A DNA stretch of 64,000 bases from Paenibacillus daejeonensis DSM 15491 (GTDB taxonomy: Bacteria; Bacillota; Bacilli; Paenibacillales; Paenibacillaceae): positions 1-64,000 of the forward strand of contig NZ_KB899667.1 of assembly GCF_000378385.1 (NCBI RefSeq), given 5' to 3'. Below the pieces are notes generated by a model that was not told where the DNA came from, did not search any database, and worked only from the letters and a program-made list of their open reading frames with translations. A program made the position numbers and the translations under genes. Shown here in pieces: positions 23,678-31,939 of this stretch; positions within the stretch are counted from its first letter, which is position 1, and each line of letters opens with the position of its first letter.

Positions 23678-24550
23678 ATGGCTATGGACAAAAAAGCCCT
23701 TTATCTCGGACCAGCCAAACGGCGAATCCGCTTGCCGTTCCTAAGTGGTCTCTCTGGCATGAATCGAACGGGCGGCTCGCTGCTGAGCTCGCTCCTTCCA
23801 CCTGTCGTCGCTTTGATCGTGTTTGTCGGCGGCTGGCAGTTGTTCGGCATCTTGTCGGGTATTCCCGCGTACATTCTGCCGAAGCCTACGGACATTCTGG
23901 AAGCCGGAATCAAAAATCACGTCAACCTGTTCAACTCCGTCTACAAGACGATGTCTTCAGCACTGATTGGCTTTATCCTGAGCGTGATCTTCGGTGTCGC
24001 GGGAGCCATCCTGCTGGCCAGTTCCAAGCTGGTTGAAAAAAGTCTATATCCGTATGTCATCATCCTTCAGACCATCCCCATCATCGCCATCGCGCCCATT
24101 ATCGTTATCTGGTTCGGAGCAGGAACGAATGCCATCGTCATCATCGCCTTCTTGATCGGGTTCTTCCCGATGCTGTCCAACACGCTGGTGGGCTTGAATT
24201 CTACAGAGAATAATCTGAAAAATCTGTTTTTCCTCTACAATGCCAATCCAATTCAGACCATGTGGAAGCTTCGTATTCCGGCGGCGCTGCCGTATATTGT
24301 AGCCGGGCTCAAAATCTCATGTACGCTTGCTGTCATCGGCGTCATCGCCGGTGAATACATCGCTGGTATCGGCGGCGGCAAGGGCGGCCTCGGTTATGCG
24401 ATTACCGTTGCAGCCTCCAGGCTGCAGACGGCCTACCTGTTCGCCTGCGGCTTGGCCGCCTCAGTGATGGGGATTGGCTTCTATCTGGTGATCAACTATA
24501 TTTCCAAAAAGCTACTTAGCTCTTGGCATGAGTCCGAAATGAAGCATTAA
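23678..24550 (+). CDS. ABC transporter permease, NitT/TauT family
   Basis: A 290-residue BPD_transp_1-type permease with about six membrane helices. An N-terminal helix lies at about 40-65, and the EAA-like loop FFLYNANPIQTMWKLRIPAALPY contacts the ATPase. The SsuC/TauC/ThiX group has this form. GGGGAG eight bases before the ATG at 23678 supports the start; a GTG at 23669 overlaps the upstream stop. It pairs with the ATPase at 21533 and the binding protein at 26095. After it the operon is interrupted by a structured repeat at 24574. Confidence 0.93.
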   Translation: MAMDKKALYLGPAKRRIRLPFLSGLSGMNRTGGSLLSSLLPPVVALIVFVGGWQLFGILSGIPAYILPKPTDILEAGIKNHVNLFNSVYKTMSSALIGFILSVIFGVAGAILLASSKLVEKSLYPYVIILQTIPIIAIAPIIVIWFGAGTNAIVIIAFLIGFFPMLSNTLVGLNSTENNLKNLFFLYNANPIQTMWKLRIPAALPYIVAGLKISCTLAVIGVIAGEYIAGIGGGKGGLGYAITVAASRLQTAYLFACGLAASVMGIGFYLVINYISKKLLSSWHESEMKH

Positions 24551-24573
24551 AAGATTGGTGAAGGCTATGCCTA

Positions 24574-24657
24574 CGTGGAGCGGATCGTTCTTACGATCGC
24601 TGTTGTCCCCAGATTTCTTGATGATTTAACCCCTGTATAGGGGGAAATCCGGGGACA
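24574..24657 (+). repeat. 84-bp structured repeat, copy A
   Basis: Begins CGTGGAGCGGATCGTTCTTA and ends CCGGGGACA. An inverted copy with one difference lies at 27304-27387. It can fold into two hairpins: GATCGT-TCTT-ACGATC, then a 15-bp outer stem TTGTCCCCAGATTTC/GAAATCCGGGGACAA (one mismatch) around an inner CCCCT-GTAT-AGGGG. The second hairpin may also act as a transcription attenuator after the permease gene. Confidence 0.9.
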
Positions 24658-24746
24658 AAGGCGAGCATTTCATTTCTCCAGAACGATTCCGCGCCTCTCC
24701 GGCACTTTTCACTATACTTTTAAAGAAAGTAGTTAAGGGGGCAACC

Positions 24747-26069
24747 ATGGTATCTGATTTGGATATGAGATTCGTTAATGTCTCCCTGCCTTTGAGAGAT
24801 TCGGGCTGCCTGTATGAAGTCGGGATTGCGGGAGGCAAGTGGTCGTATGTGCGCAAGCAGGAGACGCCCGCTGCCGAGGGGACCGTTGTTATGTTAGAGG
24901 CGTTTACTCCTGAGCAGGCTACCGAAGGAATCACGGTGGATGTGCAGGGCCGGCTGCTGTTGCCGGGGCTGGTGGACAGCCATATGCATCTGGACAAAGC
25001 CTTCACGATTCAATCGGTTGGCAACCGGTCCGGCACCTTGCGAGAGGCGATTGAGAACTATAGCGCTGCAGCCCCGGGCTTCACCCGGGAACAGATCAAG
25101 GATCGGATGCGGGAGGCGATCCGGCAAGCGGCGGCTTACGGAACGACCTCGATTCGTTCGCACCTGGATTTCAACTGCAGGGAAAGCACCGACGTGGCCA
25201 TGCGTACGGTCTATGCTGCCTTGGAGCTGAAGGAAGAGATGCAGGATGTGATGGAGCTTCAGTTTTTTCCGATGTGTCCCTACGATCCAGGGGCTAGAGG
25301 CGTGGCGGAAGCATATGAGGAAGCGCTCAAGCTAGGTCTGGACGGCGTCGGTGGCGCTCCGCACTTGTCCACTGATCCGGAGGGTAGCATCGCCTACCTC
25401 TTCCGGTTAGCCGACAAGTTGGGCCTGCCGATTGATCTTCATGCGGACGAGAATGATGATCCCGCCATCCGCACGGTGGAGTTCATCGCGGAGCAGACGC
25501 TTCGGTATGGCTTCCAAGGCAGAGTGGCCACTGGCCATCTCTGCTCCTTATCATCAATGGATCACCCGACAGCCGAGCGTGTCATGCGGAAGATGGCGGA
25601 CGCGGGACTCCGGGCGATTACACTCCCTGGTGCCAATCTGTATTTGCAGGGAAGAGGGGATCGGGGGCTTGTTCGCCGCGGGGTCACCCGGGTGAAGGAG
25701 CTGGTAGAGGCTGGGGTTCCGGTGGCTGTGGCCAGCGACAACATTCAGGATCCGTTTCACCCGTTCGGCAGGGGCGATCTGTTGCAGATCGGATTGCTGT
25801 CCGCCTATGCCTCGCATCTGGCGAGTGAGCAGGAGTTATTGCTGCTGCTGCGGATGATGACGGAGGTCCCGGCCGCCATCCTTGGTCTGAAGGACTATGG
25901 TGTGCAGCCTGGGCAGGCCGCAGATTTTGTCATTTTTGATGCCCGGACAGTCCACGACCTCTTGTCCTGGCTTCCGGCAGGGCGGTGGGTCGGCCGCAAG
26001 GGGGAATGGATCAGCATCAGCCGTGAGGACAGATGGAGCAGGGAGAGTAGAGAGAGAATCGCTAAATAA
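24747..26069 (+). CDS. Amidohydrolase, cytosine-deaminase-like
   Basis: A 440-residue metal-dependent hydrolase. Metal ligands are visible: His79 and His81 in DSHMHLDKAF, His232 with Glu235 in LHADEND, His264 in TGHLCS and Asp331 in ASDNIQDPF. The spacings 151, 32 and 67 equal those of E. coli cytosine deaminase (His63, His214, His246, Asp313) as I recall them. Members deaminate cytosine, isoguanine, creatinine or triazine-type rings. It is not encoded next to a cytosine permease but inside a NitT-type importer island, so the substrate may be another N-heterocycle. AAGGGGG precedes the ATG. It is bracketed, with the binding-protein gene, by the inverted 84-bp repeats. Confidence 0.9.
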   Translation: MVSDLDMRFVNVSLPLRDSGCLYEVGIAGGKWSYVRKQETPAAEGTVVMLEAFTPEQATEGITVDVQGRLLLPGLVDSHMHLDKAFTIQSVGNRSGTLREAIENYSAAAPGFTREQIKDRMREAIRQAAAYGTTSIRSHLDFNCRESTDVAMRTVYAALELKEEMQDVMELQFFPMCPYDPGARGVAEAYEEALKLGLDGVGGAPHLSTDPEGSIAYLFRLADKLGLPIDLHADENDDPAIRTVEFIAEQTLRYGFQGRVATGHLCSLSSMDHPTAERVMRKMADAGLRAITLPGANLYLQGRGDRGLVRRGVTRVKELVEAGVPVAVASDNIQDPFHPFGRGDLLQIGLLSAYASHLASEQELLLLLRMMTEVPAAILGLKDYGVQPGQAADFVIFDARTVHDLLSWLPAGRWVGRKGEWISISREDRWSRESRERIAK

Positions 26070-26094
26070 TCGATTCCAGGAGGAGAGAGAAACC

Positions 26095-27165
26095 ATGCGA
26101 AACCTAAACCAGAACAAGAAAAAGACGAAACCGGCCCTGGCCGCGATGCTGCTCATGGGGGCCGTCATTCTCAATGCTTGCGGTGGAAATGCGGGAGGGA
26201 CAGGTGGCACCAATGCACCAGTAAATGCAGAGCCCGAGACGACCACCGGTACCAATCAGGTGGAGGCGCCGCAGGAGTTGGTTGAGGTCAAGCAAATTAC
26301 AAATTGGTTCGCGCAGGCCGAGCACGGTGGACAGTATGCGGCACTCCTTAAAGGCTTCTACGAGGAAGCTGGGCTGGACATGGAAATTGAATCAGGTGGA
26401 CCAGGCATTTCAGCAACGCAGATCGTGGCTTCGGGAAATGCGCAGTTCGGGATGGGTCAGGGAGATGAGATTCTGTTCGCGAGACAAAATGGCATTCCGC
26501 TCGTTGTTCTCGCCGGCATCTTCCAGAAGAATCCCCAGGCGCTGATGTTCCACAAAGGCCAGGATATCCAGGGATTCGAGGATCTGGATGGGCGTAAGGT
26601 GTACGTGGGCAATGGCGTGGCTTATTGGGAGTATATCCGCACCAAGTATAACCTCGACAATGTCGAGCAGTTTGCCTACAACGGCCAGCTCGCCAGCTTC
26701 CTCGAGGACGAAACAGCGGTGTCCCAAAGCTATATGACCTCCGAGCCGTTCACACTCGCGCAGGAAGGCATCGAGGTCGATTATCTACTCAATGCTGACT
26801 CCGGCTACATGCCATACGGCAATATCCTATTCACGACCGAGAAGTTCCTGGAGGAAAACCCGGATATCGTCCAAGCCTATGTCGAGGCCTCCATCGAGGG
26901 CTGGAATTATTACAAGGACAATTACTCCGAGGTCAATGCATTTATTCAGGAGTTCAACCCCGACATGCCGATTGACAAGCTGGAATACAGCGCCCAGGAG
27001 CTACAGCCGCTCGTGTACGGCTTTGAGGCTGAGGAGCACGGCGTGGGCTACATGACCCAGGAGCGCTGGCAGACCCTGATGGATCAGCTGCTTGAGCTGG
27101 GCCTCCTGGAAGAAGCCATCGATGTCGAGACGGTCTATACCAACGAGTACTTACCCCAGGACTAG
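26095..27165 (+). CDS. NMT1/THI5-like ABC transporter substrate-binding lipoprotein
   Basis: A 356-residue exported lipoprotein. The signal peptide MRNLNQNKKKTKPALAAML ends in a lipobox LNAC, followed by a Gly/Thr/Asn-rich linker. The mature part matches the NMT1/SsuA-like type II binding proteins: ITNWFAQAEHGGQYAALLKGF at the start, then SGGPGISATQIVASG. Such proteins bind formylaminopyrimidines, sulfonates, riboflavin and related compounds. AGGAGGAGAGAG precedes the ATG at 26095; the frame is open further upstream inside the amidohydrolase gene, but the signal peptide fixes the start. It delivers the ligand to the permease at 23678. Confidence 0.92.
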   Translation: MRNLNQNKKKTKPALAAMLLMGAVILNACGGNAGGTGGTNAPVNAEPETTTGTNQVEAPQELVEVKQITNWFAQAEHGGQYAALLKGFYEEAGLDMEIESGGPGISATQIVASGNAQFGMGQGDEILFARQNGIPLVVLAGIFQKNPQALMFHKGQDIQGFEDLDGRKVYVGNGVAYWEYIRTKYNLDNVEQFAYNGQLASFLEDETAVSQSYMTSEPFTLAQEGIEVDYLLNADSGYMPYGNILFTTEKFLEENPDIVQAYVEASIEGWNYYKDNYSEVNAFIQEFNPDMPIDKLEYSAQELQPLVYGFEAEEHGVGYMTQERWQTLMDQLLELGLLEEAIDVETVYTNEYLPQD

Positions 27166-27189
27166 TGGATTGGTGAAAATTACCGAAGT

Positions 27190-27295
27190 GGGTGGAATCG
27201 ATTCTGGTCAACGCTTTCTGGAAGAAAGCGACATCGGGAGCATAAGCTGCGTAGCGCTCGCCTGAAAGCTTTTCGCAGAAAAGCTAGCTTCGAAA
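27190..27295 (+). repeat. Hairpin-rich intergenic sequence with tri-loop stems
   Basis: Two perfect 8-bp stems with three-base loops are seen: CGCTTTCT-GGA-AGAAAGCG (about 27209-27227) and AGCTTTTC-GCA-GAAAAGCT (about 27266-27284). The design is the same as that of the hairpins at 31850-31925, which suggests one family of intergenic structured repeats. Confidence 0.7.
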
Positions 27296-27303
27296 GCATG
27301 CGC

Positions 27304-27387
27304 TGTCCCCGGATTTCCCCCAATACAGGGGTTAAATCATCAAGAAATCTGGGGACAACAGCGATCGTAAGAACGATCCGCTCCACG
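27304..27387 (-). repeat. 84-bp structured repeat, copy B (inverted relative to copy A)
   Basis: The reverse complement matches 24574-24657 over all 84 positions except one A/T difference in the inner loop. It has the same two-hairpin fold. Together the copies bracket the amidohydrolase and binding-protein genes. Confidence 0.92.
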
Positions 27388-27433
27388 CAGGTATTTTTCA
27401 CCGCACCTCTAGCGATGTTAAGGAGGAGATACG

Positions 27434-29152
27434 ATGCAATTCGCAGGTGTAAACGTAGAACGCGGAGCGCCCTGCCGCATGCGCGACGGGACGACGCTCT
27501 ATGCAGATATTTACCGCCCTGCGGACGCAGGGTCGTACCCGGTGCTGTTGATGAGGCAGCCGTATGGCCGAACGCTGGCTTCGACGGTCACGTATGCCCA
27601 TCCCGTCTGGTATGTCGGGCAAGGGTATATCGTCGTGATTCAGGATGTCCGGGGACGGGGCGATTCGGAGGGCAGCTTCACGCCCTTCATCCAGGAGGTA
27701 GAGGACGGGTACGATACGGTAGAGTGGGCGGCGGCCCTGCCAGGCTCCACTGGTAAGGTAGGCATGTACGGATTCTCTTATCAGGGCACAACGCAATGGG
27801 CTGCGGCTGCTGCTCGTCCTCCGCATCTGGCGGCGATTGCGCCTGCCATGTGCGCAGCTGATTTGTACAATGGGATGTTCTACCCGCATGGCCGATTTGC
27901 CGTAGGCAGCTTTCTACCCTGGGCTTTTCAGTTAGCGCGGGATGAGGCGCGGCGGGCAGAAGACGGCGAAGCGGAGCAGCTGTGTTCGCAGCTCATGCGC
28001 CAACCGGATGCCCTGCTGTCGGAGCTGCCGCTGCTCCAGGAACATCCGCTGCTCGCCAGCTACTTCCCCTTTTATTATGAATGGTGCGGACATCCGCTGT
28101 ATGACGATTACTGGGAGGCCCGTAATTTCCTGCCGCAGGCGCTCCAGGAGCCGCTACCGGCCCTTCATATCGGTGGCTGGTTCGATAATTATCTTGGCGG
28201 AACCTTGCAGACTTACGAAGCGCTCCAGCGCCTGCCGCAGAGTAGTGAACGGTACCACCGCCTGATTATTGGGCCCTGGGGGCATATCCCCTGGGGACGC
28301 AAGGCAGGCGGAGAGGACTACGGGCCGGAGGCTGAAGGGAATCTGCATGAGGCACATCTCAACTGGTTCGATTACTGGCTGAAGGGCAAAGGGCAAGGAC
28401 TCCAACACGAGCCTAATGTGCGCTACTATGAACTTGGAAGCAAGACATGGCAAGCGGCAGAGATGCTCCCGCCGACCACCGACATCTCTTCCTCGGAGGG
28501 CGTAACCTATTACCTCACGAGTAACGGCAAGCCGGCCAACGGAGCCTCGGGCGGTGGCCTGCTGACAGTCGGGAAGTCCGTTTCAAAAGCCGGGCCGGAA
28601 GCTGACGTGTATGTGTATGATGCGCGTCTGCCGATGCCCTGCAGCGGTTATCTCCCGATGGACCGCAGTTCGATTCAGGACCGGTACGAAATCTTGAACT
28701 ACACCAGCGAGCCATTAGCGCAGGCGATGCGGCTCTGGGGCGCGCCGCAGGTATCCATCTGGTGTCAGTCGATGGAGGGAACGACCGATTTGGTCGCCAT
28801 CTTGTCCGCGGTCAGTCCGGGCGGCAAGGCTACCTTTCTATCGATTGGCAGAGGAGAGATCGGCGGCGACGGGGAGCGTGGGCTGACGGAGTGGAGTCCG
28901 GTCACGTTTGCCATGCGGCCGCTAGCAATGGAGCTGGAGGCGGGCATGTCCATTCGTATCGAGTTGACGGGCAGTGCATTTCCTCTGTTCATCAGACACC
29001 CCAATGGGCTCGCAGCTGAGCAATTACCAACCGCGAGGCCGGAGCAGCTCCGGATGACAGCAGTGGCAGTTGGCAGGAGTGAATCGTTGCCGTCATGGAT
29101 TCAGCTGCCTATTCTCAACACAGCGACAGAAAGGGAGGGATCGCATGTTTGA
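27434..29152 (+). CDS. CocE/NonD-family hydrolase (X-Pro dipeptidyl-peptidase S15-like)
   Basis: A 572-residue cytosolic alpha/beta hydrolase. Tyr44 in RQPYGR matches the oxyanion tyrosine of cocaine esterase. The nucleophile is Ser115 in GMYGFSYQG. An Asp in GGWFDNYLGG and a His in WGHIPWG complete the triad. A C-terminal jelly-roll domain (about residues 360-560) ends the protein. Members hydrolyse esters and amides such as cocaine, beta-lactam side chains and glutaryl-7-ACA. AAGGAGGAGA precedes the ATG. It overlaps the creatininase-family gene by eight bases, so both act together, presumably on the imported compound. Confidence 0.9.
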   Translation: MQFAGVNVERGAPCRMRDGTTLYADIYRPADAGSYPVLLMRQPYGRTLASTVTYAHPVWYVGQGYIVVIQDVRGRGDSEGSFTPFIQEVEDGYDTVEWAAALPGSTGKVGMYGFSYQGTTQWAAAAARPPHLAAIAPAMCAADLYNGMFYPHGRFAVGSFLPWAFQLARDEARRAEDGEAEQLCSQLMRQPDALLSELPLLQEHPLLASYFPFYYEWCGHPLYDDYWEARNFLPQALQEPLPALHIGGWFDNYLGGTLQTYEALQRLPQSSERYHRLIIGPWGHIPWGRKAGGEDYGPEAEGNLHEAHLNWFDYWLKGKGQGLQHEPNVRYYELGSKTWQAAEMLPPTTDISSSEGVTYYLTSNGKPANGASGGGLLTVGKSVSKAGPEADVYVYDARLPMPCSGYLPMDRSSIQDRYEILNYTSEPLAQAMRLWGAPQVSIWCQSMEGTTDLVAILSAVSPGGKATFLSIGRGEIGGDGERGLTEWSPVTFAMRPLAMELEAGMSIRIELTGSAFPLFIRHPNGLAAEQLPTARPEQLRMTAVAVGRSESLPSWIQLPILNTATEREGSHV

Positions 29153-29984
29153 GCGCTATACGGGTGAAGCTTGGGAGGCGCGTTTTCTGCCCCGGCTGAC
29201 GTATCAGGAAATTGCAGCATTGCCCAAGGAAGATGCACTGGTCATCCTGCCCATCGGGGCTATCGAGCAGCATGGGCCGCATATGCCAGTGATGACAGAT
29301 GCCTTGATTGGTGAGGCTGTGCTGACTCATGCTCTGGATCAACTGGATGAGGAGGGCAACATATGGCTCCTCCCTCCATTAGCCTACGGCAAGAGCAATG
29401 AACATCTGGACTTTCCTGGAACGATCTCGCTTTCCGCGTCCACCTTGCAGGGGGTGGTCACTGATATTGCCACAAGTGTGGCCAAGGCAGGATTCCGGCG
29501 GCTGGTATTGTTCAATACGCATGGTGGCAATACGGATTTGCTGAATGTGGCAGCCAGGGAGCTGCGGATCTCGACCGGTCTGATGGTTTTCTTCCTGAGT
29601 CCGAGCAGCTTGAATGCAGCGCATGATTTGCTAAGCGATGAGGAAAAGGAGTATGGCATTCATGCTGGGGATTACGAGACTTCGCTTGTCATGGCAATCA
29701 AGCCGGCATGGGTTCACACCGATAAGCTGGTGAGGGAGATTCCGGACCTGTCAGGACTTCGTTATCTGACGTTAGAAGGGAAGACCCGGTTCGCATGGGT
29801 CATGAGCGATATCTCCTCGAGCGGTGCGATGGGTGATTCCACACAGGCGACTTCGGCCAAAGGAGATTTAATTCTGAGTCGATGTGCAACGACACTTGCG
29901 CTTGCCTTGAAGGAATTAGCCACATTTGAGATCAGCACGGTCCGGTCCGCCCCAAGAGAAGAGATGGCGGTACGAGACGCTTGA
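29145..29984 (+). CDS. Creatininase-family metal-dependent amidohydrolase
   Basis: A 279-residue protein of the creatininase/MftE/ArfB family. Metal ligands are seen in PIGAIEQHGPHMPVMTDA (Glu41, His43, Asp52) and in GDYETS, and FNTHGGN is the family's central motif. Members open cyclic amides (creatinine), deformylate pyrimidine or riboflavin precursors, or cleave peptides, so the exact reaction is open. The frame extends upstream to 29070, but GGGAGGG before the ATG at 29145 and the family's usual start favour 29145. It is translationally coupled to the CocE-type gene. A perfect palindrome at 30057 ends the unit. Confidence 0.9.
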   Translation: MFERYTGEAWEARFLPRLTYQEIAALPKEDALVILPIGAIEQHGPHMPVMTDALIGEAVLTHALDQLDEEGNIWLLPPLAYGKSNEHLDFPGTISLSASTLQGVVTDIATSVAKAGFRRLVLFNTHGGNTDLLNVAARELRISTGLMVFFLSPSSLNAAHDLLSDEEKEYGIHAGDYETSLVMAIKPAWVHTDKLVREIPDLSGLRYLTLEGKTRFAWVMSDISSSGAMGDSTQATSAKGDLILSRCATTLALALKELATFEISTVRSAPREEMAVRDA

Positions 29985-30056
29985 GCCTTTAGAAACGATT
30001 GCCGGTAGCAGAATTCATCATACGCCGAATACGCAACTTGCGTATCCGGATCCAAG

Positions 30057-30090
30057 AGACCTATGCGCATGCGCATAGGTCTACTTTCTT
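30057..30090 (+). terminator. Palindromic terminator after the creatininase-family gene
   Basis: AGACCTATGCGC and GCGCATAGGTCT form a perfect 26-base palindrome, followed by ACTTTCTTTT. It acts on the plus strand and may act on both. Confidence 0.75.
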
Positions 30091-30264
30091 TTGAGATGGA
30101 CTTGCAGTACGCTGGATATATGGGTATGGAGGGCATAATCATTTGATTAGAAATGCAGGCTGGGCAAGGGATACAGCGAAATGAGTATAGCCGATATGGA
30201 AGACCGGGTCGTATGCTAATACCGGTAAGCGAAATTGATAAATGGACGAAGGGGTTGAAGATAA

Positions 30265-31785
30265 GTGAAACGAACATGGATTATTAGTGTGCTTGCAGCA
30301 TCCATGATGATTAGTGCTTGCAGCAGCGGTAATGGCCAATCAGGGGGAACGAACGCACCATCAACTAATGGGGAAGGGAACCCTGCTCCCGAGCCTCCTA
30401 CTAAGATCAGCTGGGTGACACCTCTGCATCATGCCGAAGTGCCCGATTCTCGAATTGAAGAACTCATCGAAGAGAAGTTGAATGTAGACCTTGAAATTCA
30501 ATACATCCCCGCCGCAACATGGAATGATCGGATAAATGCAGCCATGGCGACCGGCAATCTTACGGATATCGTGAGTATGACCATTACCGGGGGCAATCGA
30601 GAAGCGATTCGGGACGAACAGTTTTGGGAGATCGAGCCGTACCTTGACCAGTTTGAGAATCTGAAGAAGCTGAAACCTGAAATTCTCGACAATACCCGAA
30701 TTGACGGCAAACTGTATGCGCTTTATCAAGGACGTCCGTTTTCGCGTCAAGGGTTAATCTACCGCAAGGATTGGGCAGATAAGCTGGGATTATCCGCTCC
30801 TGCCAACCTGGATGAGTTGTATGAAATGTTGAAGCAGTTTACCGAGAACGACCCGGATGGCAATGGTCAGCAGGATACCTTCGGTCTGGCCGACCGCGGT
30901 GATCTGGTATCCGGTGCGTTCAATACAGTTGCCTCTTGGAATGGGGTTCCTAATGAATGGGGCGAGCAGGACGGCAAGCTGGCGCCGGCCTTTATGTTCC
31001 CGGAATATATGGAAACCATGAATTTCTTCCGCAAGATCCGAGAGAATGGATATATTAATGCCGATTTCCCGGTGACGAGCAAGACCGACCAGCAGAATCT
31101 GATTATTAATGGCAGAGCTGGTGCCTACATTGGTTGTATGTGTGATGTGCAGTCCCTCTATACTGGAGCAAGCCAGTTGAATCCTGACGCTGAACTGGAT
31201 GTTCACAATCGTGTCGTTGGACCAAGCGGTGAATTTACGGTGCTGTCAGGACCGGGCTTCAATCATCCCTATTTATTCCCGAAATCTGCCGTGCAGACAG
31301 AAGAAGAGCTGCTCAAGGTGCTGGCCTTCATGGACAGTCTGATGACACCGGAAATTGCGAACCTGCTGTACTGGGGCGTTGAGGGCGAGCATTACAATGT
31401 CGTGGATGGCCACGCAGTACCGGTCTCTGATCAAGGCAAATTGGACAGGGAAGTGAAGCCATATAATCCGTTGGAAGTCGGTGAACCAACCACCAGCGGA
31501 CGTTTGGAGGGCAAGTTTGACTATGCGCCAGCCCAAAAAGCAATCGAGCTATTCGCCGACAATGAGCCGCACGTCGTTCAGAACCCAACGCTGACGCTTG
31601 ATTCCGATACGATGACACAGCACAAAGAGCGGCTGGCTCAGATTATTACAGATGCGACGTACAACTATATTCTGGGCGAGATGGATGAGGCCGGCTTCAA
31701 CAATGCGGTGGAACGCTGGAAATCAGAGGGCGGCAGCCGCATGATCGAGGAGTTCAATGAGGCCTACGATCAATTAAAATCATAG
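30265..31785 (+). CDS. Sugar ABC transporter substrate-binding lipoprotein, LplA/YtcQ type
   Basis: A 506-residue family 1 solute-binding lipoprotein. The signal peptide MKRTWIISVLAASMMISAC has its lipobox at ISAC, followed by a Ser/Gly/Asn linker, then KISWVTPLHHAEVPDSRIEELIE. The length and late DGNGQQDTFGL motif place it with LplA/YtcQ-type binding proteins for oligosaccharides or uronates. GTG at 30265 follows AGGGG with a usable spacing. Two permease genes follow, but no ATPase. A pair of hairpins lies between it and the first permease gene. The ligand is unknown; no glycoside hydrolase is in the same unit. Confidence 0.9.
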   Translation: MKRTWIISVLAASMMISACSSGNGQSGGTNAPSTNGEGNPAPEPPTKISWVTPLHHAEVPDSRIEELIEEKLNVDLEIQYIPAATWNDRINAAMATGNLTDIVSMTITGGNREAIRDEQFWEIEPYLDQFENLKKLKPEILDNTRIDGKLYALYQGRPFSRQGLIYRKDWADKLGLSAPANLDELYEMLKQFTENDPDGNGQQDTFGLADRGDLVSGAFNTVASWNGVPNEWGEQDGKLAPAFMFPEYMETMNFFRKIRENGYINADFPVTSKTDQQNLIINGRAGAYIGCMCDVQSLYTGASQLNPDAELDVHNRVVGPSGEFTVLSGPGFNHPYLFPKSAVQTEEELLKVLAFMDSLMTPEIANLLYWGVEGEHYNVVDGHAVPVSDQGKLDREVKPYNPLEVGEPTTSGRLEGKFDYAPAQKAIELFADNEPHVVQNPTLTLDSDTMTQHKERLAQIITDATYNYILGEMDEAGFNNAVERWKSEGGSRMIEEFNEAYDQLKS

Positions 31786-31849
31786 CCATTTTGGGGCTAT
31801 GCAGGCCGCTTGTTCCTCATCGGGGAGGGCGGCCTCGCAGCTCCAGCGA

Positions 31850-31925
31850 ATGCTTACGAAGAGAGTTTTCCTTCGGAAAACTAAGTCGATGCTTACGTAG
31901 AGAGTTTTGCTTCGCAAAACTTTTA
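31850..31925 (+). repeat. Two tandem 39-bp hairpin repeats
   Basis: Two units start with ATGCTTACG at 31850 and 31889. Each has an 8-bp stem with a TTC loop: AGTTTTCC-TTC-GGAAAACT in the first and AGTTTTGC-TTC-GCAAAACT in the second. The difference is compensatory, so pairing is preserved. The second hairpin ends just before the ribosome binding site of the permease gene at 31940. Confidence 0.9.
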
Positions 31926-31939
31926 GGAGGGTAGAACAG

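Noticed and set aside
24574-27387. Composite transposon bounded by insertion sequences
   Set aside because: The bracketing repeats are only 84 bp, carry no transposase, and no target-site duplication was recognised next to them.
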